A stretch of DNA of 58,220 nt from NCBI GenBank assembly GCA_019245255.1, contig JAFARV010000676.1, positions 1-58,220 of the forward strand. Reading direction: 5' to 3'. This DNA comes from Acidobacteriaceae bacterium (lineage in GTDB: Bacteria > Acidobacteriota > Terriglobia > Bryobacterales > Bryobacteraceae). Below the pieces are notes generated by a model, which searched no databases, was not told the DNA's origin, and worked only from the letters and a program-made list of their open reading frames with translations. Positions 16,254 through 22,702 of this stretch are shown piece by piece; position 1 is the stretch's first letter; each line of letters begins with the position of its first letter. Made by a program: the position numbers and the translations under genes.

Positions 16254-17653
16254 GCAGCTCGAGCACATCCAGCGCCTCCTTCGCGCCGCTACAATTTACC
16301 GGCATCAGCCAGTATTCCAGCGACTTCCAGCAGATTCTAAGTCGCGCGGTCAGCATTGCGCAAATTCCGGTCATGCAGCTCACGAATGAGCAAACGCAGA
16401 TCGATACGGAAGAAACGGATCTTGGAAATCTGAATACCGCGGTGGCAGCCGTGGGCAGCGCTCTCCAGACACTTGGCAACCTCGGGTCCGGAGGGGCGCT
16501 TTCCGCAACAACTTCGGATTCGAATGTCGTGACGGCCACTGCCACCGGCGCAACGGCTCCGGCATCGTACACCATCTCGAACGTGTCTTCGATTGCCACG
16601 GCCGCCTCGGAAACTTCAACGACCGGATACCCGGACGGCACGACCACCGCGGTATCGGCGACGGGAACAATGAAGCTCGTGTATGGGAGCAATTCGTACA
16701 CGATCACTCTCGGAACAGGTCAAAACAATCTCAATGGACTGAGGGACGCGATAAACAACTTGGGAGCCGGCGTTACCGCTTCCGTGCTTACGACGGGCGG
16801 AACGAACGGGGACTATCTGTCAGTATCGGCGAATAGTCCCGGGGCGACTACGCTTCAGCTAATCGATAATCCGAGCGGTACGGCAAACAATGTTTTGACC
16901 TCGTCAAACCAGGGCAAGAACACCAATTTCAATCTGAACGGAATTCCGATCTCGACTCCGGGAACTACGGTGAACAGCGTGATTCCGGGTGTGACGCTGA
17001 ATTTCACAGGGACCACTTCTGCGAATGAAAATGTGAACGTAAACGTCGCCACCAACCCGTCGCAGATTTCCTCGGCGTTGCAGACTCTGGTCAGCTCTTA
17101 TAACACTCTGCAAACGCAAATGAATTCCCAGTTCGGCACCACGGCCGGATCGCTTCAGGGCAACAACATTCTCACGCAGATTCAAGCGGCCATGTCGTCA
17201 ATCGTTCAGTATCAGGGCAGCGGCAGCATGCCGAACCTGACTTCTCTGGGCATTGAGATGAGCCAAACGGGACAGATGTCGTTGAATCAGACCACCTTCA
17301 ACAGCCTGTCCGACAGCCAGATCTCCTCCGCATTATCGTTACTCGGTTCGAGCACCACCGGCGTGGGTGGAATTCAGAGTGCATTTAACCAGATCACCGA
17401 TCCCATAACCGGCAGCATCACGGCGCAAACAACGGATTGGAATACCATGTCGCAAAACCTGGCCAGCCAAATCGCTACCAAAAATGCGAGCATTCAACAG
17501 ACGCAAACGTCGGTGAACCAGAGGTTACAGGCCGCCGACGCGATGATCGCTCAGCTCACTTCGCAACAATCGATTCTGACTGCCAGCATCACCAGCCTCA
17601 GCTACGTCGATTACGGCTATAACTCGAATTCAAGCACGACCAATAGCATGTGA
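16250..17653 (+). CDS. fliD: Flagellar hook-associated protein 2 / filament cap FliD
   Basis: This 467-aa FliD caps the growing filament. Its N-terminal FTGISQYSSDFQQILSRAV corresponds to the FliD N-domain start, and a flagellin IN-type segment follows (LNGLRDAINNLGAGVTASVL). The C-terminal coiled region (NASIQQTQTSVNQRLQAADA, MIAQLTSQQSILTASI) fits the family. It overlaps csrA by 4 bases and the FliT-like gene by 1 base, so fliW-csrA-fliD-fliT-like read as one coupled operon. A GCCGATAA match lies at 16224-16231, upstream within csrA. Confidence 0.94.
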   Translation: MSSSSTSSASFAPLQFTGISQYSSDFQQILSRAVSIAQIPVMQLTNEQTQIDTEETDLGNLNTAVAAVGSALQTLGNLGSGGALSATTSDSNVVTATATGATAPASYTISNVSSIATAASETSTTGYPDGTTTAVSATGTMKLVYGSNSYTITLGTGQNNLNGLRDAINNLGAGVTASVLTTGGTNGDYLSVSANSPGATTLQLIDNPSGTANNVLTSSNQGKNTNFNLNGIPISTPGTTVNSVIPGVTLNFTGTTSANENVNVNVATNPSQISSALQTLVSSYNTLQTQMNSQFGTTAGSLQGNNILTQIQAAMSSIVQYQGSGSMPNLTSLGIEMSQTGQMSLNQTTFNSLSDSQISSALSLLGSSTTGVGGIQSAFNQITDPITGSITAQTTDWNTMSQNLASQIATKNASIQQTQTSVNQRLQAADAMIAQLTSQQSILTASITSLSYVDYGYNSNSSTTNSM

Positions 17654-18015
17654 TGAAAACCGTTGACGAGCTGCTGACGCGCCTGGAAGAGGTGAGCGCA
17701 CGCGCTGTAGAGATCACCGGCACAACCACTGAGCCGTTCGATTGTGCCGCTGCGTTGCCGCTTATCGAAGAACGAGACGCATTGCTTACAGAACTGAATG
17801 ATGTGCTGCAAACATCGCAACCCCTCTCGTACATCGAATGGAACCGGCTGGTAATTATCCATTTCCAGGGCAATCGCATTCTGGAGAATCTGCTCGGGTT
17901 CCGCTCGCAAGCAGCGGTTGCATGGGCTGATAATGCGCGCGCGCAAGCGTTCATCCAGCGTGTCAGCAGCACCGTCAGACAACCCTGGGCAGAGCACCTA
18001 TCCGAAACGGCATAA
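17653..18015 (+). CDS. FliT-like flagellar chaperone, putative
   Basis: This 120-aa helical protein lies directly after fliD (TGATG overlap), the position of fliT. It is largely alpha-helical with heptad-like stretches (VDELLTRLEEVSARAVEIT, ALPLIEERDALLTELNDVL). Those features fit FliT/FlgN-type export chaperones, which are too divergent for a confident sequence call. No enzymatic motif is seen. The assignment rests mainly on operon position and helical character. Confidence 0.55.
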   Translation: MKTVDELLTRLEEVSARAVEITGTTTEPFDCAAALPLIEERDALLTELNDVLQTSQPLSYIEWNRLVIIHFQGNRILENLLGFRSQAAVAWADNARAQAFIQRVSSTVRQPWAEHLSETA

Positions 18016-18050
18016 GTGGCCGTCTGCGTGCTCAAGAGTACGCAGACCCT

Positions 18051-18857
18051 ATGAGTGTTGCGCGTAAGGCGGATGCCGCCACCATCGCCGGACTATTCAT
18101 TGCAGCTGCCGGGCTCCTGCTGGGGCTGCATTTCGAAGGCATTCAACTCTATGATGTCGGCCAATTGACGGCAGGTCTCATCGTCGTCTGCGGGACGGTC
18201 GGTGCGGTGCTGATCAGCATGCCGATGCATCAGACCCGGGAAGCGCTGAAGATGATTCCCGCGATGCTTCACAGCACAATCAAGCGCGATGAGGACGTCA
18301 TCGCCAGCGTTATCGGGTACTCGCGCGTCGCCAGGCAGCGGGGGTTGGTAGCACTCGAACAGGAGGCCGCCGAAGCTGACGACCCATTCCTTCGCCGGGC
18401 TATTCTCCTGGCATCTGACGGTGTCGGCGTCGAGGCGATGAAGCATGTTCTTGAGGCGGAAATCTCCGGTCTGAAGGCCCAGGCTGAAAGCGCAGCTCTG
18501 TTCTATGAGACGGCGGCCGGTTATGCCCCCACGCTCGGCGTCGCCGGAGCCGCTATCGGGCTGGTGCAGGTGATGAAGCACCTCGACCATCTCGAACAAG
18601 TCGGTATGGGCGTTGCTTCCGCATTCGTCGCGACCATTTATGGTGTGCTGCTCGCGAATCTCGTGCTGTTACCGATTGCCACCAAGATTCGAGCGCGTGC
18701 CGATGCGCGCATGCGTGCTTGTGCGCTGATTCGGGACGGCATGTTATCGATCGCCATGGGCCTGAATCCAAGCGTCATCCGAATGAAACTCGAGGCGTTG
18801 GCGCAAATACCGGAATCGGCACCGGCACGCCCGGCGCGAGTTCGGACAGCGGCATGA
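18051..18857 (+). CDS. motA: Flagellar stator protein MotA (copy 2)
   Basis: This 268-aa protein is a second MotA. It shows TIAGLFIAAAGLLLGLHFEG, the helix around QLTAGLIVVCGTVGAVLIS and the signature AAGYAPTLGVAGAAIGLVQV followed by GVASAFVATIYGVLLANLVL. It is clearly paralogous to the MotA at 13692 and has the same layout. It overlaps its motB by 4 bases. Two stator sets around one fliW-csrA-fliD unit may give different ion coupling or surface behaviour, but coupling ion cannot be read reliably here. Confidence 0.94.
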   Translation: MSVARKADAATIAGLFIAAAGLLLGLHFEGIQLYDVGQLTAGLIVVCGTVGAVLISMPMHQTREALKMIPAMLHSTIKRDEDVIASVIGYSRVARQRGLVALEQEAAEADDPFLRRAILLASDGVGVEAMKHVLEAEISGLKAQAESAALFYETAAGYAPTLGVAGAAIGLVQVMKHLDHLEQVGMGVASAFVATIYGVLLANLVLLPIATKIRARADARMRACALIRDGMLSIAMGLNPSVIRMKLEALAQIPESAPARPARVRTAA

Positions 18858-19543
18858 CAGGCATGCTGCTGCGAGGGAATAACCGGGATCGATGGCTGCT
18901 CAGCTATGCCGATTTCATCACCGTTCTGTTTGCGGCCTTCGTATTGATGTATGCAGCGGCCAAGGCGCGCGAGCATACCGGTCCATTCCGTGCCGCGGCG
19001 ACCGTTCAGCGGACTCCGGTCGCGACGGTTGAAACAGCCGGTGTGCCTCCCCAATCCAATCTGCTCACCGACTTGCAGAAGAGCCTGAAACTCGAGCAGC
19101 AGAATGGGGTGCTGACGCTTTCGGTCGACCAGCGCGGCATTGTGATTGCGCTCGATGACAAACTCTGTTTCCGGCCTGGCGAAGCCGAGATTCAGGCCGC
19201 TGCCATTGACATGTTTACTAAGGTTGCGGGGATCCTGTCGCGCCATAACAACCGCATTCTGCTCGAGGGGCATACGGATTCCGTGCCTATCCATAACGCC
19301 CAGTTCCGCAGTAACTGGGAGCTTTCGACCGCTCGCAGCATCGCCGTCATGGAGCTGATGGAGCGCAGCGCGGGGATTCCGGGCCAACGCTTCCTGATCG
19401 GTGGATCGGCTGATAATGCGCCGGTCTCGAACAACGAGACGGAACAGGGAAGAGCGCATAACCGCCGGGTGGAGATCGTGGTTCTGGATACCCCGCCGGC
19501 AGATTCAGCGGCGGCCGAACACCCGGCCGCGGTCGCTCACTAG
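18854..19543 (+). CDS. motB: Flagellar stator protein MotB (copy 2)
   Basis: MotB copy 2 (229 aa from the ATG at 18854, overlapping motA by ATGA) has a short basic N-terminus and the transmembrane helix LLSYADFITVLFAAFVLMYA with the conserved Asp. A short linker is followed by the OmpA-like domain (LLEGHTDSVPIHNAQFRSNW, ELSTARSIAVMELMERS, HNRRVEIVV). Its linker is about 40 residues shorter than that of copy 1. The internal ATG was preferred over an upstream in-frame start because it places the membrane helix at the usual distance. Confidence 0.93.
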   Translation: MTGMLLRGNNRDRWLLSYADFITVLFAAFVLMYAAAKAREHTGPFRAAATVQRTPVATVETAGVPPQSNLLTDLQKSLKLEQQNGVLTLSVDQRGIVIALDDKLCFRPGEAEIQAAAIDMFTKVAGILSRHNNRILLEGHTDSVPIHNAQFRSNWELSTARSIAVMELMERSAGIPGQRFLIGGSADNAPVSNNETEQGRAHNRRVEIVVLDTPPADSAAAEHPAAVAH

Positions 19544-19597
19544 CGTCGAACTCAGTAGCGAACCAAATTACCGAACGAACTCGATTATTCAGGAACC

Positions 19598-19690
19598 CGC
19601 GCAAAACGGGCACGGCCTCAGGCGCGCCCCGCAAAGAGCCTCGGGTTTCTTTCCCTGACTCGGGGCGCGCATCCGTGCCCTTTGCGCTAC
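19598..19690. repeat. Long GCGCAAA-ended imperfect palindrome (element 2)
   Basis: A palindrome of about 90 bases fills the gap between motB copy 2 and the xre gene. Outer arms are GCGCAAAACGGGCACGG and CCGTGCCCTTTGCGC, inner arms GCGCGCCCCG and CGGGGCGCGC. The right end (CCCTTTGCGCTACT) is identical to the element after motB copy 1. It may act as a terminator or be a REP/MITE-like element; no tyrosine-recombinase or REP-associated transposase gene is visible. Confidence 0.65.
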
Positions 19691-19697
19691 TCGTGAC

Positions 19698-19728
19698 ATT
19701 TGTCGCATAATATAGGACAGGTGTCGCT
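19698..19728 (+). promoter_or_regulatory. Putative operator/promoter of xre-res
   Basis: Immediately upstream of the xre start, half-sites TGTC and GACA are arranged as TGTC-N11-GACA around the AT-rich GCATAATATAG, and TGTCGC recurs just downstream. The AT-rich centre contains CATAAT/TATAGG, either of which could serve as a -10. Autoregulation through such sites is usual for Xre-RES modules; here it is inferred. Confidence 0.45.
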
Positions 19729-19733
19729 AAATC

Positions 19734-20114
19734 ATGTCAAGCCGGGAACTCGAAACCATTGCCGCCGTTCGCAAGGGTCTGCCTGCGGCGGAACTCGAAA
19801 AACTCGTTCGGAAGCTGGCGATTGAACGGACGGTTCTGCTGAACGTGCTCGGGATCTCGGCGCGCACGTTGCAGCGAAAACAGCATCGTCAGACGACATT
19901 AACCCCCGCTGCCTCGGACCGCCTGGCGCGGGTGGAACGCATTTATCAGCTCGCGAGCGAGGTTTTTGCCGACGAAAGTACGGCAGCTGAGTGGCTGAAG
20001 CGCCCGAGCCGCGCCCTGGATGGCCGGCGTCCGATCGAACTGCTCGATACCGACGCGGGGACGCAAAGTATTGAGCAGGAACTCCGGCGCATCCAGCATG
20101 GGTTCGTTTTTTAG
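19734..20114 (+). CDS. Xre/MbcA/ParS-type antitoxin
   Basis: This 126-aa protein matches the antitoxin of Xre-RES modules. It has an N-terminal helical DNA-binding part (LLNVLGISARTLQRKQHRQT) and the C-terminal MbcA/ParS toxin-binding domain (RLARVERIYQLASEVFADES, AAEWLKRPSRALDGRRPIEL, LLDTDAGTQSIEQELRRIQHG). Length and both domains are complete. The RES toxin follows after 48 bases that contain a perfect hairpin, an unusual spacing because most such pairs overlap. Confidence 0.93.
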   Translation: MSSRELETIAAVRKGLPAAELEKLVRKLAIERTVLLNVLGISARTLQRKQHRQTTLTPAASDRLARVERIYQLASEVFADESTAAEWLKRPSRALDGRRPIELLDTDAGTQSIEQELRRIQHGFVF

Positions 20115-20117
20115 AGG

Positions 20118-20147
20118 CGCAAAGGGCGCGGCTGCGCGCCCTTTGCG
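20118..20147 (+). repeat. Perfect 13-bp hairpin between antitoxin and toxin (element 3)
   Basis: Arms CGCAAAGGGCGCG and CGCGCCCTTTGCG pair perfectly around a GCTG loop. There is no T-run after it, so a classical terminator is unlikely. It shares the GCGCAAAGGGC end with the palindromes at 15342 and 19598. Sitting between xre and res, it could lower toxin expression by attenuation or RNA processing. Confidence 0.8.
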
Positions 20148-20162
20148 TGCGGGCTCTTAATA

Positions 20163-20609
20163 ATGTTGCGCCTGTGGCGGCTCTATTCCGAACGGTACGG
20201 GCCGGGCCTCGACGGGATCGGCGGCACGTTTGCGGATGGACGCTGGCATCGCCGGGGCGATCGCATCGTTTACTTCGGCCTGACGGCCGCCATCTGCGTG
20301 CTCGAGCGGCTGGCGCATACGGACGCGGATCTGCTCCCGCGAAATCTGCGCTTGGGTGCTTTTGTCTTTGATCCGGCGCCGGCCGTCGATGTCGCGGAGC
20401 CGCCCGGCGGGTGGGCTCAGGATGAAGCTGTAACGCAGGGCATCGGGTCAGATTGGGTTCGTTCGGCAAAAAGCTGCCTGCTGGTTGTCCCGTCGGTGAT
20501 TGTTCCGGAGGAGTCCAATGCCATGCTGAACGCATCGCATCCCGATGCAAAGTTGCTGAAAGCCGTGAGCAACCGGCCATTTTCGTTCGATCCGCGGCTG
20601 ATTGAGTAG
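20163..20609 (+). CDS. RES-domain toxin (NAD+ phosphorylase family)
   Basis: This 148-aa protein is a RES-domain toxin. Characterised members such as MbcT degrade NAD+. The three name-giving positions are visible: Arg in LWRLYSERYG near the start, Glu in FGLTAAICVLERLAH, and Ser in the WVRSAKSCLLVVPSVIVPEE region. The ending NASHPDAKLLKAVSNRPFSF is also typical. The gene appears complete and is transcribed after its Xre antitoxin. It is one of the intact toxins of the window. Confidence 0.93.
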   Translation: MLRLWRLYSERYGPGLDGIGGTFADGRWHRRGDRIVYFGLTAAICVLERLAHTDADLLPRNLRLGAFVFDPAPAVDVAEPPGGWAQDEAVTQGIGSDWVRSAKSCLLVVPSVIVPEESNAMLNASHPDAKLLKAVSNRPFSFDPRLIE

Positions 20610-20678
20610 CCGCGCGGCGTTGCGAGATCTGGGAGCGGGGTGGTAGCGGCAACTGCAGCGCTGACTGCGCCAGTTTAG

Positions 20679-20909
20679 CTAGTCAAAGCTGCACGATTTC
20701 AGTTGCGCGCGCTGCAGGCCTGCATCCACTTTTGCTGGATATTGCGAATACACATGATTCAGGCGTTCCGTAATCGTGTTCGCATCGTACTGTTTTAAGA
20801 ACTGTGCAATCGCTTTGGCATACAGTTCGCTTCTCGATACCCGAAGGCGGCGAGCGGCTGCTTCCGCCGATCGAAAAAGATCGTCAGGCATTGAAATAGC
20901 GGTCTTCAC
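20679..20909 (-). CDS. Ribbon-helix-helix (CopG-type) antitoxin, toxin missing
   Basis: From the GTG at 20909 this 76-aa protein reads KTAISMPDDLFRSAEAAARR then LRVSRSELYAKAIAQFLKQY, the standard RHH strand-helix-helix, followed by a short partner-binding tail. Such proteins are usually encoded before a MazF-type toxin. Here the downstream 70 bases (20610-20678) contain no toxin start, only the convergent res gene. The GTG start is preferred because an upstream ATG at 20927 lies inside a perfect inverted repeat likely to be its operator. Confidence 0.82.
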   Translation of the reverse strand: MKTAISMPDDLFRSAEAAARRLRVSRSELYAKAIAQFLKQYDANTITERLNHVYSQYPAKVDAGLQRAQLKSCSFD

Positions 20910-20916
20910 ACCGGCA

Positions 20917-20934
20917 GTATAACTCACGTTATAC
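20917..20934 (-). promoter_or_regulatory. Inverted repeat operator before copG-like gene
   Basis: GTATAAC-TCAC-GTTATAC is a perfect 7-bp inverted repeat ending 8 bases before the GTG start. Read on the minus strand it contains TATACT, a good -10. RHH antitoxins commonly bind such repeats as dimers, so autoregulation is likely, with a very short leader. Confidence 0.6.
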
Positions 20935-20955
20935 CGCGCCCGGTAAGTCAGGGAC

Positions 20956-21714
20956 TTACGGGATTACGTACGTGAGTTCCCGGGAGAAGCGGAGCTGTAC
21001 GGGATTTGAGTAGGCGTTCGAGACCGGAAGCAGCGTATTTTCGTTTCCATGCGGAACGAACAAATAGCCGACGAAGACGTGCGCCGATGGATTGCTCAAA
21101 GATATGAGAAAAGAAGGACGCCTCATGTTTTGCGACAGCACGGGGTCACTTGCGAGATCCGGCAACCTAATATGCAACGCCGGCCCCCAGAGGTGAAACA
21201 GGCCGATACTAAACCAAGGCATCGTGGGCCAGGTGTCTTCGTGCTCGGAAGTCGTCACGCGGCCACCCATATACGTGAACTCTGCCAGCAAATCGGGCGA
21301 AGGAAGGTCTTGCGGATTGAGAATCGTGATGTCAACGTCAACAACAGCGGCACGAACGCAGGGCACATCGGCGTACAGATGCGAGATGTCAATAACAGGG
21401 AGCTCGACCTTCTCGACCCTGCAACCCGGCTGATAGATCCAGGCCGTTAACGCCTTAGCCTGTCTGCCATCGGTTTCGAGGGGTATGCTCACAGGGTCAC
21501 TACTCGGAACCAGCATGGAGCCTCCTAACTCGCCAGTTACTGAGTGCGGAAAGTCCCCGAATAACGAGTAAACAACTTGCACCTTCTGCGCGTGCTGCGA
21601 GAAACGAAGCTGGTAAGTCAAGGACGAACTGGTTTTCCCTGCTATTACGTGGGCCGCGATTGCGAACAAACAGCCGGCTGCGAGGATCAGGGGATAGCGA
21701 GATGCCGCACGCAT
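20956..21714 (-). CDS. Exported hypothetical protein
   Basis: From the ATG at 21714 the product is 252 aa with an N-terminal signal peptide (YPLILAAGCLFAIAAHVIAG). The rest is probably a beta-rich extracytoplasmic protein (LTYQLRFSQHAQKVQVVYSL, LTAWIYQPGCRVEKVELP). No domain is recognised. Longer in-frame readings overlap the divergent Uma2 gene and are rejected. The base composition is similar to neighbours. It may be membrane-anchored if the signal is not cleaved. Confidence 0.72.
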   Translation of the reverse strand: MRAASRYPLILAAGCLFAIAAHVIAGKTSSSLTYQLRFSQHAQKVQVVYSLFGDFPHSVTGELGGSMLVPSSDPVSIPLETDGRQAKALTAWIYQPGCRVEKVELPVIDISHLYADVPCVRAAVVDVDITILNPQDLPSPDLLAEFTYMGGRVTTSEHEDTWPTMPWFSIGLFHLWGPALHIRLPDLASDPVLSQNMRRPSFLISLSNPSAHVFVGYLFVPHGNENTLLPVSNAYSNPVQLRFSRELTYVIP

Positions 21715-21808
21715 GTAAATGTCTGAGGGCGACGAGCGGGCCCTTTGATCGGAGCTAACATCGAAGCTAAGGTTGTCTCCGTAACGCATACCAACGGATA
21801 ATCGTTTC

Positions 21809-22441
21809 ATGGCTGCCGCCTTCGAAGTCACGTCCCGGCTTTTCGAATCCGGCCGTACGCTGATCATTCGACCAGCGGAAGATGAAGACGCAAATGCGCT
21901 TTTCGAGCATCTTTGTGAGGAGTTCGGCGAGCCGAACCGTATTGAGCAGGACTCGGACGGTAACATCTATATCATGCCGCCGCCGGGCGGTGAAGCATCG
22001 CACCAGAATGCGGATGTTTTAGCTCAGCTGCAATTGTGGTCCAAAACAGACAAACGCGGAGTTGCGTTCGATTCCAGCGTCATGTTTGTCCTGCCTAACC
22101 GTGCAAAGCGTAGCCCGGACGGCTCCTGGGTGTCTCTGCAGAGACTGAAGGCGCTGCCTCGCGAAGAGCGGCGCCAATTCCTGAAGCTAGTGCCGGAGTT
22201 CGTGATCGAGATCAAACCACCAAGCGACCGTTGGCCCGAACTACAGAACAAAATGCTCGAATACCGGGATAACGGCGTACTACTCGGCTGGCTCATCCAC
22301 CCGGAGAAACAAATTGTTCTCGTTTACCGGTATGGATGCGAAGATGTCGAAGTTGTTCGCGGCAGCCAGATCGTAGGGGAAGGGCCGGTATCCGGGTTCG
22401 TTCTCGATCTCGAAGCAGTTTGGAAGGGATTAGACTTCTGA
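21809..22441 (+). CDS. Uma2-family putative endonuclease
   Basis: This 210-aa Uma2 protein belongs to the subtype with a clear E-I-K catalytic-type triad: VPEFVIEIKPPSDRWPELQN near residues 131-150, followed by KMLEYRDNGVLLGWLIHPEK. An N-terminal extension (about residues 1-60) includes IYIMPPPGGEASHQN. Of the four Uma2 genes in the window this keeps the most canonical PD-(D/E)XK pattern; the others have Leu where the Lys sits. Function is unproven. Confidence 0.88.
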   Translation: MAAAFEVTSRLFESGRTLIIRPAEDEDANALFEHLCEEFGEPNRIEQDSDGNIYIMPPPGGEASHQNADVLAQLQLWSKTDKRGVAFDSSVMFVLPNRAKRSPDGSWVSLQRLKALPREERRQFLKLVPEFVIEIKPPSDRWPELQNKMLEYRDNGVLLGWLIHPEKQIVLVYRYGCEDVEVVRGSQIVGEGPVSGFVLDLEAVWKGLDF

Positions 22442-22620
22442 GGCTGAGGAGCATTGCGGCACGGAATCCGGTTGTCTTCAGACAATCTGGTAAGCCGTAC
22501 GAGCAACATATGCACTGTGGACAGGTGTCGGTATATTTGTCGCAGTACTCGGGTCGGCTTCGACAACATTCGTCGTTCAGGGGTCACAATGAACCTGACT
22601 ACAGTCATGGGCCGTGTCAG

Positions 22621-22667
22621 AAAAGTAAAATACCGCCGGGCAGCGTGTACGACTGCTGACCGGCGGT
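22621..22667 (-). terminator. Probable rho-independent terminator of fliC
   Basis: On the minus strand, 35-80 bases after the flagellin stop, arms ACCGCCGG and CCGGCGGT pair around an inner CAG..CTG and are followed by ATTTTACTTTT. The stem plus T-rich tail is a good intrinsic terminator. The 22442-22702 gap otherwise shows no gene. Confidence 0.75.
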
Positions 22668-22702
22668 CTTGTTTAGCTCAGTTCGTTACCGAGCGTTAGT
22701 GA

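Noticed and set aside
18638..19459. 273-codon minus-strand frame
   Set aside because: Shadow of motA/motB copy 2.
19732..20652. 306-codon open frame on the minus strand
   Set aside because: Covers xre and res on the other strand, both of which have strong family matches; the Arg/Pro/Ala-rich translation is a shadow.
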